A stretch of 64,000 nt of DNA from Bacteroidetes bacterium 41-46 (GTDB lineage: Bacteria > Bacteroidota > Bacteroidia > Bacteroidales > UBA932): contig MKTA01000030.1 of NCBI GenBank assembly GCA_001897515.1, positions 62,001 to 126,000 of the forward strand. The letters run 5' to 3'. The notes below the pieces were generated by a model that was not told where the DNA came from, ran no database searches, and saw only the letters and a program-made list of their open reading frames with translations. The position numbers were made by a program, and so were the translations under genes. Numbering within the stretch: the stretch's first letter is position 1; the number at the start of each line of letters is the position of its first letter. Of the stretch, positions 20,738-30,740 are shown piece after piece.

Positions 20738-20739
20738 AC

Positions 20740-22119
20740 ATGAAGGATCTTACACAAGGAAATGAGGGGAGACAGATAATCCTTTTTGCTATCCCTATGA
20801 TAATTGGGAATATTTTTCAGCAACTATACAACATTGTTGACAGCATAGTTGTAGGAAAATTTATTGGTTCGGTTGCGCTGGCTGCAGTCGGTTCAAGTTT
20901 CCCAATCTTGTTTACCCTGTCTGCGCTTGTAGCTGGGATTACTATCGGAGGCTCAGTTCTTGTAGCTCAATATTTTGGAGCAAAAAACTTTCATAAGGTA
21001 AAGGTCACTTCAGACACATTGCAAATATTTCTTTTAGTAAGCTCTGCTATACTATCAATAATCTTCTTTCTGCTTAGCAGGCCAATATTCAGAATGCTCT
21101 CAATACCTGAAGATGTAATTCCTGACGCAGTCCGATATTTTGACATTGTCATACTCTCTACGACTCTCCCCTCATTCATGTTATTTGGGATAGCAGCAAT
21201 ATTACGAGGCGTGGGTAACTCTCTGACACCTATATACTTCACCGTTGGTTCAATTGTAATGAATATTGTTCTAGATTTGCTCTTTGTATTGGTTTTTGAT
21301 TGGGGAATTGACGGAGTTGCATGGGCTACTGCAATATCATCTATTGCAGCCTGGATTGGACTATGGTGGCACCTTAACAAAGGAAAAGAGAGCATAATAA
21401 GATTTAACCTGAATTGGAGAAAATGGGAATTTGACTGGGAGAACTTCAGACTATCATTAAAAATAGGATTGCCTTCCGGTATTCAGCAGACTCTTGTAGG
21501 ATTGGGAAGTATGGCTTTACTGGGGATTGTTTCTCCGTTTGGTGTCGCAACTCTTGCTGCATACACGGCGGCAGGAAGAGTAGATATGTTTGTCTCAATG
21601 CCGGCTATGAATCTGGCTGCTGCATTATCATCATTCGTCGGGCAAAATCTGGGTGCTGAGAGATTTGACAGAATCAGAAATGGCTTATGGGCAACATTAA
21701 AATACTCAACGTCCATCTGTATAGCATTGACTCTTATTGTTGTCTTTTTTGGAGAGCAGATAATGTATTTGTTTGTAGAGTCGGGATCTCCACACTATAG
21801 AGAGGTGATTGAAACCGGCAAAGAGTATCTTGTAATTGTAACCTCTTTCTACATACTATTCTCAACAATGTTTGTCGTTAACGGAGTAACCAGAGGAGCC
21901 GGAGCAACATTCGTACCTATGCTTATTACAACACTCTCTCTTTGGATAATAAGAATTCCACTGGCCTACTTCCTATCTGACATTATGGGAGCTCAGGGTA
22001 TATGGTGGTCAATACCTGCCGGATGGACAATAGGTTGCGCAGGCGCAATAATCTACTACAATTCTGGACTTTGGAAAAAACACAGGGTTAAGACTGCTGT
22101 GGAGCCCATGCAGACTTAA
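20740..22119 (+). CDS. MATE-family multidrug/cation exporter
   Basis: The 459-residue integral membrane protein has about 12 hydrophobic segments. The N-terminal GRQIILFAIPMIIGNIFQQL and YNIVDSIVVGKFIGSVALAA are characteristic of MatE domains, and a second half-repeat begins near KIGLPSGIQQTLVGLG. It probably exports drugs or organic cations using an ion gradient; the substrate cannot be told. The open frame extends upstream into msrA; the ATG at 20740, 2 nt after the msrA stop, is chosen. Its end overlaps the convergent glnS by 32 bp. Confidence 0.9.
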   Translation: MKDLTQGNEGRQIILFAIPMIIGNIFQQLYNIVDSIVVGKFIGSVALAAVGSSFPILFTLSALVAGITIGGSVLVAQYFGAKNFHKVKVTSDTLQIFLLVSSAILSIIFFLLSRPIFRMLSIPEDVIPDAVRYFDIVILSTTLPSFMLFGIAAILRGVGNSLTPIYFTVGSIVMNIVLDLLFVLVFDWGIDGVAWATAISSIAAWIGLWWHLNKGKESIIRFNLNWRKWEFDWENFRLSLKIGLPSGIQQTLVGLGSMALLGIVSPFGVATLAAYTAAGRVDMFVSMPAMNLAAALSSFVGQNLGAERFDRIRNGLWATLKYSTSICIALTLIVVFFGEQIMYLFVESGSPHYREVIETGKEYLVIVTSFYILFSTMFVVNGVTRGAGATFVPMLITTLSLWIIRIPLAYFLSDIMGAQGIWWSIPAGWTIGCAGAIIYYNSGLWKKHRVKTAVEPMQT

Positions 22120-23764
22120 GTCCAACTGTTCTATTGTAAACTAACCTCTCTTCAGATGATTCAGAATCTTTGATAAAGTATCCGTTCCTTTCAAACTGTA
22201 CTGCAATCTGAGAGGTATCCGTCAGTATAGCCGGCTCCGTATAACCTGCTTTAATAACAAGAGAATCAGGATTTAAAAAGTCTGTATAACTCTTCTCCTG
22301 AGGTATTGAATCCATATCCGCTTCAGTAAATAGCCTGTCAAACAGCCTCAACTCTGTCTCAACAGCATTAGCTACTGACACCCAGTGAATAGTTCCTTTA
22401 ACAGACCTCCACTCTCCTGTTCCTGGCTTGCTTTCAGGGTCGTAAGTGCAGATTATTTCAATAATATCTCCATTGTTATCTCTAATAATATCTTCACACT
22501 TAATAATATAGGAATATTTTAGTCTAACCTCTCCGCCAGGTTTTAACCTAAAGTATTTCTTTGGAGGATTCTCCATAAAATCATCTCTCTCTATGTAGAG
22601 CTCCCTGGAGAATGGGATCTCTCTGTAACCAGCATCAGGATTCTCTTGATTTACAGGTGCTCTGAAAATTTCAGTTGTGCCTTCTGGATAATTGGATATA
22701 GTGAGTTTAACTGGATCAATTACCGCCATATACCTGTTTGCTCTCTTGTTTAAATCCTCTCTGACACACCACTCCAGAAGGGAGAGATCAATAATATTGT
22801 CTCTCTTGGCGACTCCCACCTTCTCTGCAAAGAGTCTAATGCTCTCTGGAGTGTATCCTCTTCTTCTCAGTCCACAAATTGTGGGCATTCTTGGATCATC
22901 CCATCCTGTTACAAATCCACTCCTTACCAGCTCCAGTAACTTTCTCTTTGACATTACTGTATATGTAAGGTTAAGTCTTGCGAATTCATACTGTTTTGAT
23001 GGAAATATATCAAGTTTTTCTATAAACCAATCATATAGAGGTCTGTGTACATCAAACTCTAAAGTACAGATGGAATGTGTTATTTTTTCAATAGAGTCAC
23101 TCTGGCCGTGAGCATAGTCATACATTGGATATATACACCAATTGTCTCCTGTTCTATGATGGTGTGCATATATAATTCTGTAAAGAATCGGGTCTCTCAT
23201 AAGCATATTGCTGTGAGACATATCAATTTTTGCTCTGAGTACCTTCGCCCCCTCTTTAAATTCACCCAGCCTCATCCTTTCAAAGAGATCCAGGTTCTCC
23301 TCCACGCTTCTCTCCCTCCATGGACTGGGAATACCGGCTTTTGTAACGGTTCCTCTGTTCTCTCTTATCTCCTCCTGAGTCTGATCATCAACATAAGCTA
23401 ATCCTTTTTTAATTAAATCCTGAGCCCAAGTGTATAACTGTTCAAAATAGTCCGATGCATAAAACTCAGCAGCCCATTCAAATCCCAGCCAACTAACATC
23501 CTCTTTAATAGAGTCAACATACTCAACATCCTCTTTTGCTGGATTTGTATCGTCAAACCTTAAATTTGTCTTGCCTCCATATCTCTTTGCAAGGCCAAAG
23601 TTCAGACAGATACTCTTTGCATGGCCTATATGAAGATATCCGTTAGGCTCGGGAGGAAACCTAGTAAGCACTGACTGATGTTTACCATCTGCCAAATCTT
23701 TTTCAATAATCTCCTCTATAAAATTAAGCTGACGCTCCTCTGCAAGGCTTTCAATCACTTCCAT
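22088..23764 (-). CDS. glnS: Glutaminyl-tRNA synthetase
   Basis: The enzyme charges tRNA-Gln directly with glutamine. The 558-residue class I synthetase shows the HIGH region FPPEPNGYLHIGHAKSI, the KMSKS-like VMSKRKLLELV, and RFDDTNPAKEDVEYVDSI, typical of GlnS rather than GltX. The beta-barrel anticodon-binding domains follow. The frame is open 24 codons upstream, but the -7 box at 23786-23793 lies inside that extension, so the ATG at 23764 is chosen. It faces yicC divergently. Confidence 0.95.
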   Translation of the reverse strand: MEVIESLAEERQLNFIEEIIEKDLADGKHQSVLTRFPPEPNGYLHIGHAKSICLNFGLAKRYGGKTNLRFDDTNPAKEDVEYVDSIKEDVSWLGFEWAAEFYASDYFEQLYTWAQDLIKKGLAYVDDQTQEEIRENRGTVTKAGIPSPWRERSVEENLDLFERMRLGEFKEGAKVLRAKIDMSHSNMLMRDPILYRIIYAHHHRTGDNWCIYPMYDYAHGQSDSIEKITHSICTLEFDVHRPLYDWFIEKLDIFPSKQYEFARLNLTYTVMSKRKLLELVRSGFVTGWDDPRMPTICGLRRRGYTPESIRLFAEKVGVAKRDNIIDLSLLEWCVREDLNKRANRYMAVIDPVKLTISNYPEGTTEIFRAPVNQENPDAGYREIPFSRELYIERDDFMENPPKKYFRLKPGGEVRLKYSYIIKCEDIIRDNNGDIIEIICTYDPESKPGTGEWRSVKGTIHWVSVANAVETELRLFDRLFTEADMDSIPQEKSYTDFLNPDSLVIKAGYTEPAILTDTSQIAVQFERNGYFIKDSESSEERLVYNRTVGLKSAWAPQQS

Positions 23765-23785
23765 GACATTTTCATTTTTGAACCG

Positions 23786-23793
23786 CAAAGATA
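23786..23793 (-). promoter_or_regulatory. Candidate -7 box for glnS
   Basis: On the minus strand this reads TATCTTTG, an exact TAnnTTTG match 21 nt upstream of the glnS ATG. It decides against the longer open frame as the true start. Confidence 0.5.
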
Positions 23794-23805
23794 AGATTTC
23801 TTGTA

Positions 23806-23813
23806 TAACTTTG
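23806..23813 (+). promoter_or_regulatory. Candidate -7 box for yicC
   Basis: TAACTTTG is an exact TAnnTTTG match 33 nt upstream of the chosen yicC ATG. TTTG at 23777-23780 could be the -33 element but its spacing of 25 nt is long. It rules out the upstream in-frame starts. Confidence 0.5.
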
Positions 23814-23846
23814 CGATACCTAAAACAACTAATCAATGCAGAACTT

Positions 23847-24719
23847 ATGCTAAGGTCAATGACAGGTTTCGGAAAGGCAGAAACAAAAACTGCCGTTGGA
23901 AAATTTACAGTTGAAATTAGATCAGTAAATGGGAAAAATGCTGATATAGGATTAAAGACTCAATATATACCAAGAGAGAAGGAGATAGAGACTAGACAGC
24001 TTGTATCCTCAATTCTTGGAAGAGGAAGTATTGATATTTTTGTTAATCTTGAATCAAATTCCGAATCAACAGCAAGGCAAATTAATAAAGATGTATTTGA
24101 ATCTTACTGGAGACAGATTACTGAGTTATGCAATGATTTAGAAATCAAAGGCGAATTATCAGATCTCTTACCGGTTGTCCTTAAGATGCCGGATATAACC
24201 GAGGGTACAAAACCTATAGACTACGAATTATATTGGCCTTGTCTTAAGGATTGTATAATATGTGCGGCTCAATCTCTTGACAGTTTCAGAATATCAGAGG
24301 GTTCAAAGCTGGAAGAGGAGATAAGGAGCAGGATATCAAACATACTTAACCTTCTAAAGAGGGCTGAGGTGCTTGATCCTGGCAGAAACGAGGCGGTGAG
24401 AGCCAGGTTAGCTTCAAAATTCGCCGAGTCCGGTTTGAATGCAGATGAGAACAGATTTGAGCAAGAGATAATTTATTATCTTGAAAAATTGGATATAACA
24501 GAAGAGAAGGTAAGGCTGAAGCAACATTGCGATTTTTTTATTCAAACAATGGAGAGTGATGAGATGCCCGGAAAGAAAATGGGATTTATTGCTCAGGAGA
24601 TAGGGCGCGAGATAAACACATTAGGTTCAAAAGCGAATTTCGCAGAGATCCAGAGACTGGTGGTAGAGATGAAAGAGGAACTGGAAAAGATAAAAGAGCA
24701 GTCACTCAATATTTTATAA
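23847..24719 (+). CDS. yicC: YicC-family endoribonuclease-like protein
   Basis: The 290-residue protein has the family N-terminus MLRSMTGFGKAE and VEIRSVNGKNADI, the GRGSIDIFVNLE segment, and the C-terminal DUF1732 motif GKKMGFIAQEIGREINTLGSKAN. E. coli YicC has been reported to act as an endoribonuclease; the role here is inferred from that. The start at 23847 is supported by the promoter box just upstream. The guanylate kinase gene that often follows yicC is absent here. Confidence 0.9.
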   Translation: MLRSMTGFGKAETKTAVGKFTVEIRSVNGKNADIGLKTQYIPREKEIETRQLVSSILGRGSIDIFVNLESNSESTARQINKDVFESYWRQITELCNDLEIKGELSDLLPVVLKMPDITEGTKPIDYELYWPCLKDCIICAAQSLDSFRISEGSKLEEEIRSRISNILNLLKRAEVLDPGRNEAVRARLASKFAESGLNADENRFEQEIIYYLEKLDITEEKVRLKQHCDFFIQTMESDEMPGKKMGFIAQEIGREINTLGSKANFAEIQRLVVEMKEELEKIKEQSLNIL

Positions 24720-24802
24720 TTTGCTATTCCCCTATTTGCAACTTTTTCATGTAAAGGGTCGTCTATAATGCAGAAAACAAATAACTGCAAAAATCCATTA
24801 CA

Positions 24803-25747
24803 ATGAAAACAAAAATTTGTGCTTTTACACTAGCAACCCTACTTTCAACTGCTTCATTTACAACCTATGCAGCTGATGATGCAACAAACGTAAAGAACCC
24901 CAGGTACGAGGCTTCCGTACTGGTTAAAGAGGCATTTAATAAAATTGAAAAGAACTACACATGTGAAGACTCTCATATCTCTGGATATTACAAAGAGAGT
25001 GTCCTGAGGGCAGGTGAGACTATCTCACTTAACGAGGCTATGGTTGATATAGAAAAGGCCTCATATATGACATCAAAGCAAGATAAGATCATTGTTAAAC
25101 AAGTAAGAAAAAACAGTAAACCCAACCAAGATCCCTTTCTTATAAAACTTCAGGGTGGACCAAACAATGTACTAAAACTGGATCTTGTTAAATATTCACT
25201 CCCTGAATGTGACAATAAAAAAATGACTGAACTATATGCTTTTGAATACGATTCTCCGGTTGTTATTGACGGAAAAGTTATGTATGTAGTAAAGTTTGAT
25301 CAGATTCAGGCTTGCGAGGATATACTATACAGAGGCAAAATTTTTATTGACTCAAAATCTCATGCCGTTGCAAAAGTTGAGTTTAATATGAATGTAGAGG
25401 AAAGGGGAGATGCTTATCTGTCATTCATCAAAAACAAACCTTCACATATGAAAATTGCTGTAACTGATGCAACATATATTGTCGGATACAAAGAGTATAA
25501 TGGGAAATGGTATTATGACCATTCAAGATCAGACATAGATTTCTCAGTTAGAAGTAAAAAGCAAGGTATTAATACAAAATACTCAGTAACTTCTGGTATA
25601 GTTGTAACAAGCTATAATACCTCCCCTGAGAGTCTTAAAGGCCATATCTTCAAATCTAACGAAATCCTTGCAGATAATATTGCCAATGAAGATGAGTCAT
25701 TGATTTGGGAGCTGTATGACGAGCTAATGTATCTAGCAATGCTCTAG
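24803..25747 (+). CDS. Secreted protein like the C-terminal domain of carboxypeptidase-regulatory-domain proteins
   Basis: The 314-residue protein starts with a signal peptide (MKTKICAFTLATLLSTASFT, cleavage near TYA-AD). The rest resembles a domain that in Bacteroidetes usually sits behind a CarboxypepD_reg domain: GYYKESVLRAGETISLNEAM, KLQGGPNNVLKLDLVK, YRGKIFIDSKSHAVAKVEFN and GKWYYDHSRSDIDFSV. Here the regulatory domain is missing and the domain stands alone. Function is unknown; it is probably periplasmic or at the outer membrane. It ends with a 4-bp convergent overlap with the dipeptidyl peptidase gene. Confidence 0.6.
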   Translation: MKTKICAFTLATLLSTASFTTYAADDATNVKNPRYEASVLVKEAFNKIEKNYTCEDSHISGYYKESVLRAGETISLNEAMVDIEKASYMTSKQDKIIVKQVRKNSKPNQDPFLIKLQGGPNNVLKLDLVKYSLPECDNKKMTELYAFEYDSPVVIDGKVMYVVKFDQIQACEDILYRGKIFIDSKSHAVAKVEFNMNVEERGDAYLSFIKNKPSHMKIAVTDATYIVGYKEYNGKWYYDHSRSDIDFSVRSKKQGINTKYSVTSGIVVTSYNTSPESLKGHIFKSNEILADNIANEDESLIWELYDELMYLAML

Positions 25748-27840
25748 TCAAAAAGATGCTTAAGCCAGAAATTCCTGGCAGCCTCTCTGTCGTGAACTGA
25801 CTGAGCACCTCTGTAGCCATGCATCCCGCCAGGGTAGATCATCAGATCAAACTGTTTGCCAGCAAGCTGTAGAGCATCAATTAACTGAAGAGTGTTTTGA
25901 AAATGAACGTTATCATCTGATGTACCGTGAGTAATATACAATCTGGAACCCTTTTCACTTCTGTATTTGGACACCTTTCCAAGTACAGATGTGTATTTAT
26001 ACCCTTCAGGATTATTCTGAGGTGTATCCATATATCTCTCTGTGTAATGGGTATCATAAAGATGCCAGTCATAAACACCGCCTCCGGCAATTCCAAATCT
26101 GAAAAACTCAGCTCCTTCTGTCAAAGCTAGAAGAGTCATTGTACCTCCGTAAGAGAAGCCGGTAATTCCAATTCTGTTTGAATCCACAAAAGGAAGTGAA
26201 ATCAAATACTTCGCCCATAAAATATAATCCTCTATCTCCTGTTTCCCAAGATTTCTATGGATAAAATTCATACCCTCCTTGCCACAATGTCCGGAGGCTC
26301 TGTGATCAATACTAATCTGAATTGCCCCTCTCTTGTACCAAAACTTGACATCATCAGAGGGATTTCTCCACACATCCATAACAGTACCAGAATTAGGCCC
26401 TCCATACATACTAACTATAACCGGATATTTTTTCTCTTTATCCATGTTCTCAGGCCAAATTACCGATGCCGGTAATCTATATCCATCCGGCGTTGTTATG
26501 AACAACATCTCAGCAACAGGTAGTAAAGTGAGATCGGCCCCATCTGCCGCATCCTGAACAATAACAAATTCGCCAGGTTTCACCACCCCGCCTTTAGCAA
26601 TTGACATTACAATTGTTGAAGTGGGATCACTTACACTAGAGACATTGGCTGAAAAGTTTTTTCTGTCGGGAGAGAGCAATACAGAAGAATAATTCCATCT
26701 GCCAGATGAAAGTCTCTTCACACTACTTTTCTTCATCCCCTTATTCCAGCTTAAAAGATAGAAGTCATTTCTCTCTGAAGTCTCCCCTCTTGATATAAAA
26801 TAGAGCTCCCTTCTCTCTTCGTCAAAATCTATGAATCTCACCCCCCAGTTTTTACCTTCAGTCAATTTAGTAAATACATAGCCGTCATAACTCTGGTAAT
26901 AGATATTCTCCCAAAGCTCAAAATCTCTTACAAAATAGAAACCCTCCTTACCAAAACGGACCTCCTCAAGCCAATCTATCCATGTATTTTGCTTTTCAGT
27001 ATATACAACCCTCTTTCCTCCGTCTGATCTGTTAACAGAGTAGAGTAAAAAGTTGCTCTGGTCCCTGTCCATCCATTGTACAAGGAGCTCCTCAGAATTG
27101 CTGTTCCAGTAAGGTGTCCCAAAATACTGATCATCTTTCTCATTAAAATCTCCCCATGATACCCTGGCTGTTTCCAAATCGGCAAAACCAATTCTGACCA
27201 ATGGGTTTGAGTCACCGGCTTTTGGGTATCTTGTTCTTGTAATTGAACCATGCTTCCCGGTTGCATCATAAATTGGGAACATCGGAACATTGGTGTCATC
27301 AAACCTCATAAAGGCAATCGTCCTGCTATCCGGCGACCACCAGAAAGCCTTGTAACGAGATGCGCGCCCTAAAATCTCCTCATAATAAACCCAAGATGCC
27401 CATCCGTTCATAATCAGCTCAGAGCCGTCATTAGTATATCTCACCTCATTATCGCCAAGAATATTTATAGTATAGAGGTCATTATCTCTTGTGAATGCTA
27501 TCACTTTCCCGTCAGGTGAGAGCTCTGGATTCCTCTCTTCAGCAACAGTATGTGTTATTTGCCTTTCTTCTCCCTTTTCTTCTTTATAATAAATATCTCC
27601 ATCTTTTACTGATACAGTAGCTCTTGCCACGTCTGCTGGTCTCTCAACAATATTGGCAATGCCGGTTTTTATATTGTACTCCCTGTAAACCCTCTCTCCC
27701 TTTTCCATATGCATCATCAAAAGGGACGAATTATCTCGCCAAGAGACAACATTTGACAGTTGTTTTAAATCCTGAGCATCGGCGTAGATAGTCAAGAGAG
27801 TAAGCGATAAAAGAATTGCAAATTTTTTCAATATATTCAT
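25744..27840 (-). CDS. Dipeptidyl peptidase IV-like S9 serine peptidase
   Basis: The 698-residue secreted peptidase has a signal peptide (MNILKKFAILLSLTLLTIYA). An N-terminal beta-propeller region contains SWVYYEEILGRASRYKAFWW, typical of DPP-IV, with the Glu pair that binds the substrate N-terminus. The catalytic Ser is in TGFSYGGTMT, the Asp in THGTSDDNVHF and the His in YPGGMHGYRG. It should remove X-Pro dipeptides from peptides in the periplasm. It is the last gene of an operon behind the RecD-like helicase, 13 nt away. Confidence 0.88.
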   Translation of the reverse strand: MNILKKFAILLSLTLLTIYADAQDLKQLSNVVSWRDNSSLLMMHMEKGERVYREYNIKTGIANIVERPADVARATVSVKDGDIYYKEEKGEERQITHTVAEERNPELSPDGKVIAFTRDNDLYTINILGDNEVRYTNDGSELIMNGWASWVYYEEILGRASRYKAFWWSPDSRTIAFMRFDDTNVPMFPIYDATGKHGSITRTRYPKAGDSNPLVRIGFADLETARVSWGDFNEKDDQYFGTPYWNSNSEELLVQWMDRDQSNFLLYSVNRSDGGKRVVYTEKQNTWIDWLEEVRFGKEGFYFVRDFELWENIYYQSYDGYVFTKLTEGKNWGVRFIDFDEERRELYFISRGETSERNDFYLLSWNKGMKKSSVKRLSSGRWNYSSVLLSPDRKNFSANVSSVSDPTSTIVMSIAKGGVVKPGEFVIVQDAADGADLTLLPVAEMLFITTPDGYRLPASVIWPENMDKEKKYPVIVSMYGGPNSGTVMDVWRNPSDDVKFWYKRGAIQISIDHRASGHCGKEGMNFIHRNLGKQEIEDYILWAKYLISLPFVDSNRIGITGFSYGGTMTLLALTEGAEFFRFGIAGGGVYDWHLYDTHYTERYMDTPQNNPEGYKYTSVLGKVSKYRSEKGSRLYITHGTSDDNVHFQNTLQLIDALQLAGKQFDLMIYPGGMHGYRGAQSVHDREAARNFWLKHLFD

Positions 27841-27853
27841 GATGTCAGCAAAA

Positions 27854-29287
27854 TTATGTATTCTTAAAAAACGAATCGTTAAAGTTAATAAAATAGATTT
27901 TCTCTGTTGCTCGTGTCATTGCAGTATATAACCATTTTAAATCATCAAGTGATACTTCATCTCTCCAGAACGGATTATCAATGAATACCGCAGACCACTG
28001 ACCACCTTGTGATTTATGACATGTAATGGCAGATGCGAATTTGATCTGCAGAGCATTAAAATATTTATCCTCTCTTACAGCAGTAATTCTCTTGCGTTTG
28101 GTTTTAATATGAGAATAATCCTCAAGTATCTCTGAGAAAAGTCTTTTTTGCTGTTCGGTTCCAAGTGATGCTGTTTCACTCTGTAGTGTATCAAGAATTA
28201 CTTTTGCCTTAATCTCAAGATTATCGTAATCAGGAAATGAGAGTAGCGCATCCGCAAATGTCAAGCCATACCTCTCCTCATAATTAGAAATTTTCAATAG
28301 CTCTGCCACATCACCATTTGCTATAAAGCCTATATTTTGAGCATCTTCCAGGAACTGATAACAGTTCTTGACAATCATCAATTTATCACCTTTGCCCACC
28401 CTCTCCTCTCTGAATAGCAAAGACGACCTTATACCGTTGTTATATCTGTTTGCCCGTTTATTTGATCTGCATAATACAAGAGTCTCATCCTCTCCCCACC
28501 TTGAATAGGCACTCTCCAGTCTTTCAATTAGCTCCCCGCCAGTTACCCTCTCAATATCATCAAACCCCTTTATCTCAAAAGCGGGCCTATCTTCAGTTCC
28601 ACTCTCTATCATTTCGCGAAGCTTTGTGGCATTTATAAGAATTCCCGACTCCTGAGCCTGACGTACAACACTTCTAAGTTGTGAAAAGTGAACAGTTCCG
28701 TAATTCCGCATACTTTTCTCATCCAGAGCCTCTGAGAAATCCAAGCCCACCGGTGGTAGCTGAGCAGAGTCTCCGGCAAGTATAAGCCTGTTCCCCTCCC
28801 CTGAATAGACAAATTGGATTAAATCGTCTAACAGCCGTCCAGATCCAAATGCAGACCCTTCACTTGAGTTTGAAATCAAAGAGGCCTCATCAACAATGTA
28901 TAACGTATCTTTATTAAGGTTTACATTTATGGAAAACAGCCCTATTCCATCTGACATGGATTTTTGCCTGTATATGTGCTTATGAATAGTATATGCTCTC
29001 TTTCCTGTATAACCTGACAATACCTTAGCCGATCGTCCGGTAGGTGCTAGTAGTACACAGTTCCTCTCAAATTGAGCCAAAACCTTTACCAGAGATGATA
29101 AAACCGATGTCTTGCCTGTTCCTGCATATCCGTTTATAACCATAATTTCCCTGCTGGAGAGAGAGTTATCAGTTGGAGAGAGCAGAACAAAATCAGACAA
29201 TTTCTTTATTAACTCAGATTGGCACTGTGTAGGCTCAAATCCCAGAAAATCTACTACTTTTCTCTCCAAAAACTCTGACAGGGACAT
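27854..29287 (-). CDS. RecD/Dda-like superfamily 1 DNA helicase
   Basis: The 477-residue protein has Walker A in MVINGYAGTGKTSVLSSL, Walker B in LYIVDEASLIS, a Q/GDxxQLPP motif (LAGDSAQLPPVG), and C-terminal motifs ITCHKSQGGQW and WLYTAMTRATEKIYF. This is the AAA_30 plus UvrD_C_2 layout of 5'-3' helicases related to RecD2 and phage Dda. It has no RecD-like long N-terminal domain and no RecBC partner. It lies between trkH (10 nt upstream) and the DPP gene, with no obvious functional tie to either. Confidence 0.8.
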   Translation of the reverse strand: MSLSEFLERKVVDFLGFEPTQCQSELIKKLSDFVLLSPTDNSLSSREIMVINGYAGTGKTSVLSSLVKVLAQFERNCVLLAPTGRSAKVLSGYTGKRAYTIHKHIYRQKSMSDGIGLFSINVNLNKDTLYIVDEASLISNSSEGSAFGSGRLLDDLIQFVYSGEGNRLILAGDSAQLPPVGLDFSEALDEKSMRNYGTVHFSQLRSVVRQAQESGILINATKLREMIESGTEDRPAFEIKGFDDIERVTGGELIERLESAYSRWGEDETLVLCRSNKRANRYNNGIRSSLLFREERVGKGDKLMIVKNCYQFLEDAQNIGFIANGDVAELLKISNYEERYGLTFADALLSFPDYDNLEIKAKVILDTLQSETASLGTEQQKRLFSEILEDYSHIKTKRKRITAVREDKYFNALQIKFASAITCHKSQGGQWSAVFIDNPFWRDEVSLDDLKWLYTAMTRATEKIYFINFNDSFFKNT

Positions 29288-29297
29288 AGGCTTACAA

Positions 29298-30740
29298 CTA
29301 TCTTTTTCTAAAAACCAAAACTATCAAGATCATTGAATAAATCTCAACACGACCCATTAGCATCTGTAGTGAAAGTACAAATTTACCAATTGCAGGAATT
29401 TGCGAGTAGTTTCCAAGTGAACCTACAGAGCCAAATCCAGGGCCAACATTTCCCATATTGGCAGCAGAGGCTGTAAATGCATCCAACATCTCAACACCAA
29501 GCATTGAGAGAAGAACTGTTACAATAAAGACTATTACCATGTAAAGGACTATGTAAAGCGAAGCTGCTGTAACCAGCTCCTTATCCAGAATCTGTGAACC
29601 CAGTCTGACAGGAACAACTGCATTAGGGTGAATTTGCTTTTTGATTTGGGCTTTAAAAGCCTTATAAACAATCAGTACTCTGTCAATTTTTATACCTCCG
29701 GTCGTAGAACCAGAGCAAGCACATTGAAATGTAAGATATATAAGTAGCAATATAGAAAAAGGCGGCCAGATGCTAGAGTCTGCACTTGCGAATCCTGTTG
29801 TGGTTCCTACTGATATGGCCTGAAAGAAAGCGTGTCGGAAAGCATGGAGCCAATCAGTCTCAATATTGTTTAATTTTACATCAATTGTGATAATTATTGA
29901 TACAACTAATACAGAGGCAAGGTAGAATCTGACTACCGGAGATCTGAATAAAGAGGAAATTTTACCTGTTACGGCGCTGTATAAAAGACCAAAATGCATA
30001 CCGGCCAGGAGCATAAACACCATTAGGATAATATCAATTATCAGCGAATCATAGTATGCAATGGAGATGTTTTTTGTACTGAACCCTCCTGTTGCAATGG
30101 TAGCAAAAGAGTGACATATGGCGTCAAAAAAGTCCATTCCCGCGACAGTAAGGAGAATAGACTCAATAGCTGTCAATCCTACATAAACAGTGAAAATAAC
30201 CCTTACCGTCTGTTGAGCCCTGAACTTAAAATTATCTTTAGAGAGTGAGGATATTTCAAACTTACTCAGCATCCTTGAGGTAGATATAGATGGTAGTATC
30301 AGCAACATAAACAGAACTACTCCCATCCCTCCAAGCCAGTGCGTAGCAGATCTCCAGAAGAGCAGTCCTTTAGGCAGTGCCTCAACATCAACAAGTATTG
30401 TAGCTCCGGTAGTTGTATATCCCGATACACTTTCGTACCATGAATTAATAACTGAAAATTCTCCTCCATAGAGGATATATGGCAGCATACCAAACAGGCA
30501 CGAAAGAATCCACGAAAGGACCACTATTACCAAACCCTCCTTTGCATTAATATCTGAAGGTTTGCTAACAAATATAAGAGGAAAGGAGGCAACAACCGAG
30601 GTGACTATAGCACTCAGTAAAAGGGGCGAGAAAGAGTCGTCAACAGAATAAAAAAAGGAGACTCCGGCTGAAATAAACATAAAGATTGAGTTCAGCAGAA
30701 GGGCCAGGCCAATGTATCTTGAGACATTCCTCAGATTCAT
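29298..30740 (-). CDS. trkH: TrkH-family potassium uptake channel subunit
   Basis: The 480-residue membrane protein has four pore-loop repeats with filter sequences SGYTTTGATI, TIATGGFST, VGTTTGFAS and NMGNVGPGFG. It should import K+ (or Na+), normally gated by a cytosolic TrkA subunit, which is not in the window. The final residues VFRKR are short, as in many TrkH proteins. Its ATG overlaps by 4 nt the stop of the orphan membrane sensor gene, so the two are probably translationally coupled. Confidence 0.9.
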   Translation of the reverse strand: MNLRNVSRYIGLALLLNSIFMFISAGVSFFYSVDDSFSPLLLSAIVTSVVASFPLIFVSKPSDINAKEGLVIVVLSWILSCLFGMLPYILYGGEFSVINSWYESVSGYTTTGATILVDVEALPKGLLFWRSATHWLGGMGVVLFMLLILPSISTSRMLSKFEISSLSKDNFKFRAQQTVRVIFTVYVGLTAIESILLTVAGMDFFDAICHSFATIATGGFSTKNISIAYYDSLIIDIILMVFMLLAGMHFGLLYSAVTGKISSLFRSPVVRFYLASVLVVSIIITIDVKLNNIETDWLHAFRHAFFQAISVGTTTGFASADSSIWPPFSILLLIYLTFQCACSGSTTGGIKIDRVLIVYKAFKAQIKKQIHPNAVVPVRLGSQILDKELVTAASLYIVLYMVIVFIVTVLLSMLGVEMLDAFTASAANMGNVGPGFGSVGSLGNYSQIPAIGKFVLSLQMLMGRVEIYSMILIVLVFRKR

